This document shows positions 31,369-41,225 of a DNA stretch of 62,446 nucleotides, one piece after another. The notes under the pieces are model-generated. The model was not told where the DNA came from and did not search any database. It saw only the letters and a list, made by a program, of their open reading frames with translations. The stretch comes from an uncultured Pelagibacteraceae bacterium (lineage in GTDB: Bacteria > Pseudomonadota > Alphaproteobacteria > Pelagibacterales > Pelagibacteraceae). The translations under genes and the position numbers were made by a program. The stretch is from contig CACFMO010000007.1 of NCBI GenBank assembly GCA_902567495.1, positions 1 to 62,446 of the forward strand, in the 5' to 3' direction. The number at the start of each line of letters is the position of its first letter. The first letter of the stretch is position 1.

Positions 31369-31884
31369 ATGGCACTTGTACTATCAAAATTTAAAGACTC
31401 ATTATTTAGGCTTGGTCCTCTAATTCTATTAATTTATGTTTGTATTTCGGAATTTCATACTCAATTTTATTATTGGGGAATATTTTCTTTCAATTTACAA
31501 TTCATAGTAATTTATTATTGGATTTTAAGAGATCCAGATATTTTAGGTTATGGTTTTGTCTTTATATGTGGATTTATAAATGATGTTGTACTTAGTTTAC
31601 CTCTTGGCACAAGTGCTTTGTCTTATTTATTTGTTTCATTAGTTGCTGCATATGTAAGAAATGCAACTGTCAGAACTTCTTTATTCACTGACTGGTTTAC
31701 CTTTGTTATTGCAGTATTTATTGGTAATTTTATTTATTTTTTTTTAATGAATAAATTTGCTGATGCAGGAATTGAATACGCAACATTATTTTATAATTCA
31801 CTTTTCACTTTTATTTTGTATCCTTTATTTTGGTCAATCTTTGAGGTTTATAAAAAAATGACTTTCGTGAGGAGAAATGATTAG
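31369..31884 (+). CDS. mreD: Rod-shape-determining protein MreD
   Basis: Integral membrane partner of MreC, 171 residues from the ATG at 31369 (a GTG at 31354 would overlap mreC). About five membrane helices. Family features: RDPDILGYGFVFICGFINDVVLSLPLGTSAL, with the NDVV/PLG segment typical of MreD. It overlaps the start of the PBP2 gene by 8 bp. Confidence 0.9.
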   Translation: MALVLSKFKDSLFRLGPLILLIYVCISEFHTQFYYWGIFSFNLQFIVIYYWILRDPDILGYGFVFICGFINDVVLSLPLGTSALSYLFVSLVAAYVRNATVRTSLFTDWFTFVIAVFIGNFIYFFLMNKFADAGIEYATLFYNSLFTFILYPLFWSIFEVYKKMTFVRRND

Positions 31885-33829
31885 CGATTCTGGTGGTGGA
31901 AGTAAAATAAGGTTAATAGGAAGAAGAATGTTTATTCTAACTGCTGCCAAAGCAGTAGTTGTCTTTGGAGTTGTTGGAAGATTGATCTCTTTACAAATCA
32001 ATGAAAGCAAAAAATATAAAACACTTTCCGATAAAAATAGATTTAGAGAATGGAAATTTGCTCCTCCACGTGGTGTTATTAAAGATTATTTTGGCCAGGA
32101 AATTGCATCTAATGAAAAGGTTTTCCAACTTCATTTAATTCCAGAAAACGCAGAGAATCTTTCAGCATTAATTTTTAGATTGAAAAATATTTTGAAAATG
32201 TCTGATAATAATGTTTCTAAAATTCAGAAAAAAATAAAATCTCAAAAACCTTGGGATCCAGTTATTATTTCAGATAATTTAACTTGGGCAGAATTTTCAA
32301 GAATAAATTTATTTTTACATGAATTACAGGGTGTTGAACCAATAATATCAGTAGCTAGAGTTTATCGTGAGCAATCTTCATCACATGTAATTGGATATGT
32401 GTCTAAAATAAGCAAAAGAGATTTGCAGCAAAAAAATTATTTAGTAAACATGAAAGCTGCAGGTATGAGAGTTGGAAAAACTGGTTTAGAAAACAAATTA
32501 GACTCCGAAATTATTGGTGATGTAGGGCACAAAAGATACGAAGTAAATGCTTTTGGAAAACGAATTAAAGAGGTTTCTATAGATCAAGGAAAAAATGGAA
32601 AGAGCTATAAAACAACACTTGATTTAGAACTTCAAAGTCTTTCTGCAAATTTATTAAAAGATAAGGCAGGAGCAATATGTGTAATGGATATTTATAGAGG
32701 CGATATTATTACAATGGTTTCCTCACCAACTTTTGATCCTAATAAATTTGTACATGGTATTAATACAAAAGATTGGAAAGAGTTAATTAATCACAGAGAT
32801 AAACCCTTAGTAAACAAAGCTATATCTGGATTGTACCCACCTGGATCTACCATAAAAGGATTGGTCGCGATTAGCGCATTGGAGAATGATGTTGTAAACA
32901 CAAAAATGGTTCAACAATGTAGCGGTAGTATAGAACTTTATGGAGAAAAATTTCATTGCTGGAAGAAAAAAGGTCATGGGTTTGTTGATATGCGAAAAGC
33001 AATAAAGGAGTCGTGCGATGTATATTTTTATGAAGTAGCAAGAAGATTAGGTATTGATAGACTCTCGGAAACTGCAAGAGCATATGGATTAGGAGATACA
33101 ATGGTCAAAGGTTTTCACGAGGAAAAAACAGGCGTTGTACCAAATACAAAATGGAAAAAACAAAGAATAGGAAAGTCTTGGTATTTAGGTGAAACACTTC
33201 ACAGCGGTATCGGCCAAGGTTATTGGCAAACAACACCAATGCAACTTTGTTTGATGACAGCTAGAATTGCTAACGGTGGTTATGACGTAGAACCTAGAAT
33301 AGTTTTAGGTGAGAAAAGTAAATTTAGTATATTTGCCGAAAAAAAGAAGAATCCAAAATCACTTGAAGATTTTTTCAATAGTGAGGTATCAAATGAATTT
33401 GATGATACAACAATTGATTTAGGCTACAAACCTTTATTTAAAAATCAAGAAAATATAAATTTCGTAAAAGATGCATTCTTTGGAGCCACAAATGAACCTG
33501 GAGGAACATCTTACGGATCAAGATTGAGCAAAAAAGAATTCATGTTTGCAGGTAAAACAGGGACATCGCAGGTTAGAAGAATTACTGAAAAACAAAGAGA
33601 ACTTGAAATAAAAAATGAGGATTTACCTTATGAGCAGAGAGATCATGCACTCTTTGTTGCTTTTGCTCCATATAATGAACCACAATATTCGATTAGCGTA
33701 GTTGTGGAACATGGAGGTTCAGGAAGTAAAAGTGCAGCGCCAATCGCAAAGAAAGTTATTAAAAAATTATTAGAGAGACATCCTTTAAGACAACAAATTC
33801 ATGATAATTATAAAGGCGAAGATGTTTAG
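31877..33829 (+). CDS. mrdA: Penicillin-binding protein 2 (elongation transpeptidase)
   Basis: Cross-links peptidoglycan during cell elongation. 650 residues: N-terminal membrane helix (AKAVVVFGVVGRLISL), dimerisation/pedestal domain (APPRGVIKDYFGQEIASNEK) and transpeptidase domain with the three active-site motifs: SxxK as PPGSTIKG, SxN-type as KESCDVYFYE (Ser-Cys-Asp) and KTG as FAGKTGTSQV. HSGIGQGYWQTTPMQL is a typical PBP2 segment. It overlaps mreD and rodA at its ends. Confidence 0.95.
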   Translation: MISDSGGGSKIRLIGRRMFILTAAKAVVVFGVVGRLISLQINESKKYKTLSDKNRFREWKFAPPRGVIKDYFGQEIASNEKVFQLHLIPENAENLSALIFRLKNILKMSDNNVSKIQKKIKSQKPWDPVIISDNLTWAEFSRINLFLHELQGVEPIISVARVYREQSSSHVIGYVSKISKRDLQQKNYLVNMKAAGMRVGKTGLENKLDSEIIGDVGHKRYEVNAFGKRIKEVSIDQGKNGKSYKTTLDLELQSLSANLLKDKAGAICVMDIYRGDIITMVSSPTFDPNKFVHGINTKDWKELINHRDKPLVNKAISGLYPPGSTIKGLVAISALENDVVNTKMVQQCSGSIELYGEKFHCWKKKGHGFVDMRKAIKESCDVYFYEVARRLGIDRLSETARAYGLGDTMVKGFHEEKTGVVPNTKWKKQRIGKSWYLGETLHSGIGQGYWQTTPMQLCLMTARIANGGYDVEPRIVLGEKSKFSIFAEKKKNPKSLEDFFNSEVSNEFDDTTIDLGYKPLFKNQENINFVKDAFFGATNEPGGTSYGSRLSKKEFMFAGKTGTSQVRRITEKQRELEIKNEDLPYEQRDHALFVAFAPYNEPQYSISVVVEHGGSGSKSAAPIAKKVIKKLLERHPLRQQIHDNYKGEDV

Positions 33830-34946
33830 ATCTGGCTCAATACAATCTCATTTGACCTTAAGAGACAAAATATTTTCTTTGGATTTAACTTTGACTATTT
33901 GTATCTTTTTAATCGGTTTAATTAGTTTCTTTGCAATGTATTCTACTGACGGAGGTCAGTTTGCCTATCATACCAAGAGCCATATAATTCGATTTATAAT
34001 ATTCTTTACATTATTTTTTGTTATATCTTTTATAAAAACAAGTTTTTGGTACAGTTCTGCTACACTTTTTTATCTAGGGGTTTTATTTTTATTAATTTTA
34101 GTTAAATATGTTGGTTTAACATCATCAGGTTCTCAAAGATGGTTAGATCTCTATTTCTTAAATCTGCAGCCATCTGAACTAATGAAAATTGGACTTATAC
34201 TATTTTTAGCTAAGTATTATCATAAGATTTCTTCGGGTGATGTGAATAAATTTAGATACCTAGCTCAACCTTTATTAGCACTTTTATTCCCAGTAATATT
34301 AGTGATAACACAACCAGACCTCGGAACATCTTTTTTAATTGCAGTTGGTGGCGTAATAGTTGTTTGGTTAGCTGGTGTAAAAATGAAATTTTTTGCTTAT
34401 CTTGGTGGACTTTTTTTACTTTCAGCACCAGTAGCTATTTCATTTCTAAAACCATATCAAAAATCCAGAATTTTAACTTTCCTAGATCCATCCAGAGACC
34501 CTTTAGGTGCAGGATATCAAATTACACAATCTAAAATAGCCATTGGTTCTGGCGGCCTGTTTGGAAAAGGTTTTTTAGATGGTTCGCAGAGTTATCTTGA
34601 TTACTTACCAGAGAAACATACAGATTTTATATTTACATTATTTTCTGAAGAGTTTGGTTTTTTCGGTTCAATGGTAATATTACTAATTTATATTTTAATA
34701 ACTTGGAGAATTGTAAACATAGGCCACTCCCTAAGAACAAGTTTTGGTAGATTATATTGTTATAGTTTTGCTACAGCTTTCTTTATTTATGTTGCTGTGA
34801 ACATGGGCATGGTTTTAGGATTAATACCAATTGTAGGCGCTCCGTTACCAATCATGTCCTACGGAGGATCCTCAATGATGGCAATTATGATAGGCCTTGG
34901 TATTGTGATGAGTTGTAAAATACACAAAGATCAATCTTTAGGTTAA
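33822..34946 (+). CDS. rodA: SEDS peptidoglycan glycosyltransferase RodA
   Basis: Polymerises glycan strands from lipid II together with PBP2. The start at 33822 overlaps the mrdA stop by 8 bp and gives 374 residues with about ten membrane helices; a start at 33801 is also possible. SEDS signatures: SGSQRWLDLYFLNLQPSELMKIGLI, VITQPDLGTSFLIAVGG, the catalytic Asp region LPEKHTDFIFTLFSEEFGFFGS and the C-terminal VGAPLPIMSYGGSSM. Last of the elongasome operon. Confidence 0.95.
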   Translation: MFRSGSIQSHLTLRDKIFSLDLTLTICIFLIGLISFFAMYSTDGGQFAYHTKSHIIRFIIFFTLFFVISFIKTSFWYSSATLFYLGVLFLLILVKYVGLTSSGSQRWLDLYFLNLQPSELMKIGLILFLAKYYHKISSGDVNKFRYLAQPLLALLFPVILVITQPDLGTSFLIAVGGVIVVWLAGVKMKFFAYLGGLFLLSAPVAISFLKPYQKSRILTFLDPSRDPLGAGYQITQSKIAIGSGGLFGKGFLDGSQSYLDYLPEKHTDFIFTLFSEEFGFFGSMVILLIYILITWRIVNIGHSLRTSFGRLYCYSFATAFFIYVAVNMGMVLGLIPIVGAPLPIMSYGGSSMMAIMIGLGIVMSCKIHKDQSLG

Positions 34947-35032
34947 TACAACTAGAGATATACAATATATGACCCAAAATAGTACATTTCTCTAGTTGCA
35001 ATCGTCACAATAATTTGGTGATATACGCAACT

Positions 35033-35509
35033 ATGTTTGGATCAAAAAAAACAAATGCACCAAGACCTTTAAATGACACAGGTCGTTCATTAATAAGTGA
35101 AACCTTCTCACTAGAAGGAACTTTAAGAACTTCTGGCGCAATAGATATAGCCGGACTGATTAAAGGTCCAGTTTACACAAACGATCTTGTAATAAAAGAA
35201 ACAGGTTCAATTGTAGGACCAGTTGAAACCGATAAAATAGAAATTTACGGACATTTAGAAGGAAAAGTTGTTGCTAAAACAATCGTAATAGGAAACACAG
35301 CTGTTGTTAAAGGCGATATTTTATTTAGCGAAACTTTAAAAACTGAAGAAGGTGCTGATATAAATGGTTATATTAAAAAAACTGAAAGTACTAGCCTAGA
35401 GGCAGCCCAAGATGAATTTAAGCTTGAAGAAATTGAAGCTAAAGAAAATAAAGAAAAAGAAAAAGTTGCTAAAAAAGGCCGTCCTAAAATAGTTGCTAGC
35501 AACGCGTAA
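35033..35509 (+). CDS. Bactofilin-family cytoskeletal protein
   Basis: 158 residues from the ATG at 35033 (an in-frame TTG lies 18 bases earlier). A right-handed beta-helix core is visible as short repeated strands: SLEGTLRTSGAIDIAGLIKG, VIKETGSIVGPVETDKIEIY, GHLEGKVVAKTIVIGNTAVV. The C-terminal tail is charged and disordered (EEIEAKENKEKEKVAKKGRP). Bactofilins polymerise without nucleotide and scaffold cell-wall or shape functions; the location just after the elongasome cluster supports a role in cell shape. Confidence 0.9.
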   Translation: MFGSKKTNAPRPLNDTGRSLISETFSLEGTLRTSGAIDIAGLIKGPVYTNDLVIKETGSIVGPVETDKIEIYGHLEGKVVAKTIVIGNTAVVKGDILFSETLKTEEGADINGYIKKTESTSLEAAQDEFKLEEIEAKENKEKEKVAKKGRPKIVASNA

Positions 35510-35567
35510 AAAGAAGTACAATTCACCACATTTAATAAAGCAAGAATTAGCATAAAAACTATTTTAT

Positions 35568-36815
35568 ATGTCATCAAACGCTTGTAAATCAGTTGGTATA
35601 GTTGGCGCTGGTATACAAGGCGTTTGTATTGGACTTCAGCTTTTAAAAAAAAATATTCCAACAACTATTTTTGATCCTAAAGATCCAGGAAGCATGGCTT
35701 CATATGGTAATGCTGGACATTTTTCACCATATGCAATTTTACAATTAAATAGACCGGATGTTTTATATGATATACCAAAAATGTTATTTAGTTCCTATGG
35801 ACCTTTAGCTCTCAAATGGAATTACGTACCAAAAATGATCCCCTGGTTTCTTGGATATTTAAAAAACTGTAATAAAAAATCAATGATGCATACCGCTAAA
35901 TACATGCATCAAATTTTAAATTTATCTTTAGATGCATACGATGAAATTTTTCAAGAAATTGACATTACAAACTTAGTTGAAAAAAAAGGTATCATTTATG
36001 TTTGGACTAATCAAAATATGAAAAGTAGAGATTTAGAGATTAAAGTTAGATCAGATTTTGGAGTTAAACAAAAATTATTGAATACTAGAGAAATTTTAGA
36101 TTTAGAGCCCAATTTGAAACCAGTTTTTGATGGTGGAGCATATTACGATTACGCCTATCACGCTAAAGATCCCGGGGGTATTGTAAAAAAGTTATTTGAA
36201 TTATTTATAGAAATGGGCGGGAAGTATATTAAAGAAAATGTTCAAACAGTAAAACAATCTACAAATAATGAAACCATAATCAAAACAGAAAATAATGATC
36301 ATAAATTTGAAAAATCAGTAATTGCATGCGGAGCCTTTTCAAAAAAATTTACTGATCAGCTTGATGAAAAAATTCCTCTAGATACTGAGCGAGGCTATCA
36401 TGTTCACTTTAAAGGTATGGAAAATCTTTTAACGAGACCGGTTATTTTTTTAGATCGCGGATTTGGTTTGACTCCGATGAATCAGGGTCTTCGAGCTGTA
36501 GGAACGGTAGAACTTGGTGGACTAGAAAACCCTATTTCAAAAAAAAGAATTGACTATATCGTTAAATGTGCAAAAGAACTTTTGCCTCAATTAAAAGAAC
36601 ATAAAGATGAATGGTTAGGCTTTAGACCAACATTACCAGATTTCCTTCCAGTGATTGGACCTTCAAAGAATTATAAAAACATTGTTTACGCTTTCGGTCA
36701 CCAGCATCTAGGCTGGACCTTGGGTGCTATAACTGGCAAGGTGGTCTCTGGTATTTTAGCAAATGAAAAAACAAATTTAGACTTATTGCCCTATAGCTCA
36801 TCGAGATTTAATTAA
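35568..36815 (+). CDS. DadA-like FAD-dependent D-amino acid dehydrogenase
   Basis: 415 residues of the DAO (D-amino acid oxidase) fold. The N-terminal dinucleotide motif is VGIVGAGIQGVCIGLQLLKK; then GSMASYGNAGHFSPYAIL, as in DadA; the C-terminal FAD segment is GFRPTLPDFLPVIGPSKNYKNI with GHQHLGWTLGAITGK. It probably oxidises a D-amino acid or related secondary amine and passes electrons to the respiratory chain. Directly followed, without a gap, by a 2-hydroxyacid dehydrogenase, so the two may handle one substrate in sequence (amine to keto to hydroxy acid). Confidence 0.85.
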   Translation: MSSNACKSVGIVGAGIQGVCIGLQLLKKNIPTTIFDPKDPGSMASYGNAGHFSPYAILQLNRPDVLYDIPKMLFSSYGPLALKWNYVPKMIPWFLGYLKNCNKKSMMHTAKYMHQILNLSLDAYDEIFQEIDITNLVEKKGIIYVWTNQNMKSRDLEIKVRSDFGVKQKLLNTREILDLEPNLKPVFDGGAYYDYAYHAKDPGGIVKKLFELFIEMGGKYIKENVQTVKQSTNNETIIKTENNDHKFEKSVIACGAFSKKFTDQLDEKIPLDTERGYHVHFKGMENLLTRPVIFLDRGFGLTPMNQGLRAVGTVELGGLENPISKKRIDYIVKCAKELLPQLKEHKDEWLGFRPTLPDFLPVIGPSKNYKNIVYAFGHQHLGWTLGAITGKVVSGILANEKTNLDLLPYSSSRFN

Positions 36816-37766
36816 ATGATAAAAATTGCAGTTTTGGACGACTACCAAAATATTTTTAAGGAATTTGTTGATATAGAGAACCACAAAGATAAATTTGAGT
36901 TTACGATTTTTAGCGAACCTTTTCAAAGTGAAGCCGAGGCTACTTTAGCCCTAGAGAAGTTCGAGGCCCTTTTTGTGATGAGGGAAAGAACTCCTCTCAC
37001 TAAGTCGTTATTAGAAGGGTTAAAAAACTTAAAATACATTTTTACAAGTGGAATGAGAAATAAATCAATCGATTTAGAATATACAAAAAGTAGAAAAATT
37101 ATTGTTTGTGGAACTGAGATAAACTCTAATCCAACTGCTGAAATAACCTGGACTTTAATCCTTGGTTTGATGAGAAATATGAAGCAGGAAATTGATAATA
37201 TGTTCCAAGGTTATTGGCAAACAACTATTGGATTTGAATTAAAGGGGAAAATTTTAGGATTAATTGGACTAGGAAAAATTGGTTCTCAAGTTGCCAAAAT
37301 TGGAAAAGCGTTTGGCATGCAGGTTGTTGCATGGAGTGAAAATTTAAACTTAGCAGAAGCAGATAAACTTGGAGTGTTACCAATGAGTAAGGAAGAATTA
37401 TTAAGACAATCAGATATTATATCTCTTCATGTTGTATTAGGTGAAAGATATAAAAATTTAATTACTGAAAATGAATTAAAAATGATGAAGAAGACTTGTT
37501 TTTTAATCAATACATCAAGAGGACCAATAATAAATGAAAAAGATTTAATACAAGCATTAGAGGACGATGTTATCGCTGGTGCAGGCCTCGATGTTTATGA
37601 TAAAGAACCTTTACCTCAGGATCACAAATTAAGATTTTTACCTAACGCATTGTTAACTCCTCATCTTGGTTATGTTACAGAAGAAAATTACTCTATTTTC
37701 TTTAACCAGATGATTGAAAACTTAAATTCTTGCATTGAAGGAAAACCAAAAAGACTAGTAAATTAG
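36816..37766 (+). CDS. D-isomer-specific 2-hydroxyacid dehydrogenase
   Basis: 316 residues. Rossmann motif LIGLGKIGSQVAKIGKAFGM. The catalytic triad of the family is visible: Arg in INTSRGPIINEKDLIQAL, Glu in LDVYDKEPLP and His in LTPHLGYVTEENY. It interconverts a D-2-hydroxyacid and 2-ketoacid with NAD(P)H; the substrate is not deducible. The start codon directly follows the stop of the DadA-like gene. Confidence 0.9.
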   Translation: MIKIAVLDDYQNIFKEFVDIENHKDKFEFTIFSEPFQSEAEATLALEKFEALFVMRERTPLTKSLLEGLKNLKYIFTSGMRNKSIDLEYTKSRKIIVCGTEINSNPTAEITWTLILGLMRNMKQEIDNMFQGYWQTTIGFELKGKILGLIGLGKIGSQVAKIGKAFGMQVVAWSENLNLAEADKLGVLPMSKEELLRQSDIISLHVVLGERYKNLITENELKMMKKTCFLINTSRGPIINEKDLIQALEDDVIAGAGLDVYDKEPLPQDHKLRFLPNALLTPHLGYVTEENYSIFFNQMIENLNSCIEGKPKRLVN

Positions 37767-37850
37767 CCTAAACTATAAGTTGTATTTATAACTTAAAATT
37801 CTGTATATTTATCCACAGTTTTGTGATTGATTCGTTATTGGAGATAAGGA

Positions 37851-38225
37851 ATGAATAAAATTTTCGGACTGCTATTTTTTGGGATTTTCTTAACTGGTTG
37901 TTATACCAATTCGTTAACTATGGTTGGTCCTGCAACAGGTGTCGCATCTGGTAAATTAAGTGAAACAGCAACATCAACAACAATTAATCACATAGTTAAG
38001 AAAAAAACTGGAAAAACCCCCTTCGAACACGTTTTAAGTGAAAAACAAATAAAAACATTAGATAGCACTAAATCTAAAATCAATCCATGCATCAAGAAAC
38101 CTGAATTTTGTTCTATGATAAATAAAAGGATAGAAAAAACTAGAAAACAACTTTTGGGACTAAATCTTCAAGCAAGAATAGAAAAAAACCACAAGCAGCT
38201 TTTTGGAAAACAGAAAAAAGATTAA
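37851..38225 (+). CDS. Small lipoprotein, paralogue 1
   Basis: 124 residues with a type II signal peptide and lipobox FLTGC (Cys17), so predicted lipid-anchored. The mature part has MVGPATGVASGKLSETATST and KKKTGKTPFEHVL, both shared in form with the next gene, and a basic helical C-terminus. A GGAGATAAGGA Shine-Dalgarno region precedes the ATG. Function unknown. The pair stands between metabolic genes with its own upstream gap of 84 bp. Confidence 0.75.
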   Translation: MNKIFGLLFFGIFLTGCYTNSLTMVGPATGVASGKLSETATSTTINHIVKKKTGKTPFEHVLSEKQIKTLDSTKSKINPCIKKPEFCSMINKRIEKTRKQLLGLNLQARIEKNHKQLFGKQKKD

Positions 38226-38324
38226 CACAACTTTAAGTTTACTTTCTAATCACAGTAATATCCTGTAACGAAATATCACTCATAATTTTCTTTCAAAATT
38301 AAAACACTGTGTTACTGACAAGCA

Positions 38325-38744
38325 GTGAAAATTTTTTTTGGAATTATATCCTTATTTTTTTTGTCAGGATGTTATCAAGCATCTTTAGCTCCTATGATTG
38401 GGCCTGCAGCTACTGCATCTCAAGGAAATCTTGCATACTCTGCAGCAACCACTGGGTTAAGTTATGGGGTAAAACACAAAACAGGCAAGTTCCCAGTTGA
38501 ACACTTTTTTCAAAGTAAAAAACAAAAAATTGTAAAAAAAATTGATGTAATAGAAACTTTTGTTGAAGATAAATCAAATTCGGTCAGGACCAATATTATT
38601 GAACAAAAAAATACTTTACAGTCTAAAGGTGCCAAAGCAAAAACACGATGGGTTTTACACTTAAAAGATATCAAAAACGTTAAAGAGAAAGATGCGTTCC
38701 CAGCAAGTAAACCTCGTTATTCTTATTGGTCTAAGGCAAAATAG
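38325..38744 (+). CDS. Small lipoprotein, paralogue 2
   Basis: 139 residues, GTG start (VKIFFGIISLFFLSGCYQ) with lipobox FLSGC. The segments MIGPAATASQGNLAYSAATT and KHKTGKFPVEHFF line up with the preceding lipoprotein, so this is a tandem duplication followed by divergence of the basic C-terminal half (ending KPRYSYWSKAK). Function unknown. Another frame over its 5' end (38309-38500) is not coding. Confidence 0.72.
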   Translation: MKIFFGIISLFFLSGCYQASLAPMIGPAATASQGNLAYSAATTGLSYGVKHKTGKFPVEHFFQSKKQKIVKKIDVIETFVEDKSNSVRTNIIEQKNTLQSKGAKAKTRWVLHLKDIKNVKEKDAFPASKPRYSYWSKAK

Positions 38745-38792
38745 CCAATTTTAATCATTTAAATCTATTCCAACATATCATATTCTCAATTC

Positions 38793-41225
38793 ATGAAATC
38801 TAAAGCCAAAGTCGTAGTTGTTGGAGGCGGTGCTGTAGGCGTAAGTACGCTTTATCATTTAGCTAAAAAAGGTTGGTCGGATGTTGTTTTAGTTGAAAGA
38901 AAAGAATTAACCTCAGGTTCAACTTGGCATGCAGCAGGATTACTTCCTCTTTTTAATATGAGTTATTCTGTCGGACAACTACACCGGTACGCAGTTCAGC
39001 TTTATAAATCTTTAGAAAAAGAAACAGGTAAAAAGGTTGGTTTCAGTGTCGTGTCAAATATACGTTTAGCTCAAACAAAAGATAGAATGGACGAGTATCA
39101 TCAGTACGCGGGCGTTGCAAAAACAATTGGAGTAAAAGTAAAATTCTTAAAACCAGAACAAGTAAAAGAAATTTGGCCGCTATGTAACATTGAGGGACTT
39201 GAAGGTGCAATCCAACATCCAGAAGATGGTTACATTCAACCCGCAGATTTAACTCAAGCCTTAGCAACAGGAGCAAGAAATCACGGAGCAGAAATTTATA
39301 GAAACACAACAGTTGTGGGAATTAAACAAACAAAAGACGGTTGGACAGTTGAAACAGACAAAGGATCTATTTCTTGCGAACACGTAGTATCTTGTAGTGG
39401 AAATTTCGCACGACAAACTGGAGAGATGGTTGGGATAGAAATTCCAGCGATACCAGTTGAACATCAATATATTGTTACAGAACCACATCCAGAAGTTCTA
39501 AAAAGACAAAAAGAAAAAAAACCAGAGATGGGAGTATTAAGAGATAGTGATAACGCATGGTACATGAGAGAGGAAGCTGGTGGATTTATTTTAGGTCCAT
39601 ATGAAAAAGGTGCACCGTGTTGTTATGTAGATGGACCATCAAAAGATAGCGAATATGAGTTATTCCAAGAAGATTTAGATAGGTTAGCTCCTCACATTGA
39701 AGGAGCAATTAAAAGAGTACCTGCCTTTGGTGAGGTTGGGGTTAAAAAAGTTTATAACGGTGCAATTTGTTACACACCTGATGGAAGTCCATTAGTAGGA
39801 CCAGCTTGGGGATTAAAAAATTTTTGGATTAATGATGGACATAGTTTTGGAATTACCGCAGCAGGAGGTGCTGGTTGGCAATTAGCAGAATGGATTATAG
39901 ATGGCGAGCCAACAATAGATATGCTTGGTGTGGATCCAAGAAGATTTGGATCATACGTTACAAAATCTTACCTAATGGAAAAAAATGAAGAAGCTTACGC
40001 AAATGTTTTCACAGTGCATTACCCAGATGAAGAACGTGAAGCTGGAAGACCTCTAAGACAAGCTCCTTGCTACGATCGAATGAAAAAACTTGGAGCAGTC
40101 TTTGGACAAAAGTTTGGCTGGGAAAGACCAAATTTCTTTGCAACTGATGGAGAAAAGCAAGAAGATGATTGGTCATTTAGAAGATCAAATTGGTTTAAAA
40201 GTGTCGAGAAAGAATGCAAGAACGTAAAAGAAAATGTAGGACTATTAGACATGTCTGCATTTGGTAAGTGCAGAATAAAAGGGCCGGGAGCCGAAGAATT
40301 TTTAGACAAACTAGTAGCAAATAAACTTCCTAAAAAAATTGGTAGAATTAATTTATGTCACGCACTTAATACAAAAGGTGGTGTACATTCTGAATTTACA
40401 ATAATGAGAGAAGCCAAGGATAGTTTTTATCTTGTTTCGGCTGGTGCTTACCAAAGATTAGATCATGATTGGATTCATAAATGGATGCCAAAAGATGGTT
40501 CAGTTCAATATGAAAATTTAACTAATAGCATGGGAGTACTTGTTGTATCAGGTCCAAAAGCAAGACAACTAATGCAAAAAGTATCTAAAACAGATTTTTC
40601 AAATGAAAAATTTAAATGGCTGAGTGCACAAAATATTAACATTGGTTTAGCACCTTGTAATGCTATGAGAGTAAATTTTGTTGGCGAACTTGGTTGGGAA
40701 TTACATCATCCAATTGAATATCAAAATCATATTTTTGATAAACTTATGGAAGCTGGAAAAGAATTTAATCTTAAACCATATGGTATAAGAGCCATGAACA
40801 GTTTGAGAGTTGAAAAATCTTATAAGTTAGTGGGAACAGAACTTTCAATTGAGTACGCACCATACGAGTCAGGTTTAGATAGATTTATCCATCCAAATAA
40901 AGGAGATTTTATTGGACGTGCGGCACTGGATCAATGGAGAGCAAAAGGTTTTTCAAATAAATTGGTAACCATGGAAATTCATGGAGTTTCAGACGCAGAC
41001 GTGCTTGGGAACAATCCTATTTACGAAAATGGATCTGTAATTGGTAGAGCAACTGGAGGAGATTATGGTTTTAGATTAAACAAATCTATTGCACTTGGAA
41101 TGGTTAAACCAGAATACGCAAAAGTAGGACAAAAGCTTAAAATTGATATTCTTGGTAAGATGCATGAAGTTTCTATTATCGAGGACTCCCCTTACGATTC
41201 TGAAAATAAATTATTAAGAGCTTAA
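38793..41225 (+). CDS. Dimethylglycine dehydrogenase-like FAD/GcvT-fold demethylase
   Basis: 810 residues. N-terminal FAD-binding DAO domain (VVVVGGGAVGVSTLYHLAKKG; GSTWHAAGLLP with the His that carries covalent FAD in relatives), an FAO-M linker, and a C-terminal aminomethyltransferase (GcvT-like) folate domain (MGVLVVSGPKARQLM, FVGELGWELHHPIEY, GLDRFIHPNKGDFIGRAAL). This architecture fits dimethylglycine or sarcosine dehydrogenases that pass the methyl carbon to tetrahydrofolate and electrons to ETF. The etfBA genes lie downstream in the same run, and sarcosine oxidase is at 58-62 kb. Substrate is inferred. Confidence 0.88.
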   Translation: MKSKAKVVVVGGGAVGVSTLYHLAKKGWSDVVLVERKELTSGSTWHAAGLLPLFNMSYSVGQLHRYAVQLYKSLEKETGKKVGFSVVSNIRLAQTKDRMDEYHQYAGVAKTIGVKVKFLKPEQVKEIWPLCNIEGLEGAIQHPEDGYIQPADLTQALATGARNHGAEIYRNTTVVGIKQTKDGWTVETDKGSISCEHVVSCSGNFARQTGEMVGIEIPAIPVEHQYIVTEPHPEVLKRQKEKKPEMGVLRDSDNAWYMREEAGGFILGPYEKGAPCCYVDGPSKDSEYELFQEDLDRLAPHIEGAIKRVPAFGEVGVKKVYNGAICYTPDGSPLVGPAWGLKNFWINDGHSFGITAAGGAGWQLAEWIIDGEPTIDMLGVDPRRFGSYVTKSYLMEKNEEAYANVFTVHYPDEEREAGRPLRQAPCYDRMKKLGAVFGQKFGWERPNFFATDGEKQEDDWSFRRSNWFKSVEKECKNVKENVGLLDMSAFGKCRIKGPGAEEFLDKLVANKLPKKIGRINLCHALNTKGGVHSEFTIMREAKDSFYLVSAGAYQRLDHDWIHKWMPKDGSVQYENLTNSMGVLVVSGPKARQLMQKVSKTDFSNEKFKWLSAQNINIGLAPCNAMRVNFVGELGWELHHPIEYQNHIFDKLMEAGKEFNLKPYGIRAMNSLRVEKSYKLVGTELSIEYAPYESGLDRFIHPNKGDFIGRAALDQWRAKGFSNKLVTMEIHGVSDADVLGNNPIYENGSVIGRATGGDYGFRLNKSIALGMVKPEYAKVGQKLKIDILGKMHEVSIIEDSPYDSENKLLRA

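Noticed and set aside
37809-37817. Perfect DnaA box TTATCCACA upstream of a lipoprotein gene, possible origin
   Set aside because: A single copy. With base frequencies of roughly 35% each for A and T and 15% each for G and C, about one such 9-mer is expected by chance over both strands of a 62-kb window. No cluster and no dnaA or gidA neighbour.
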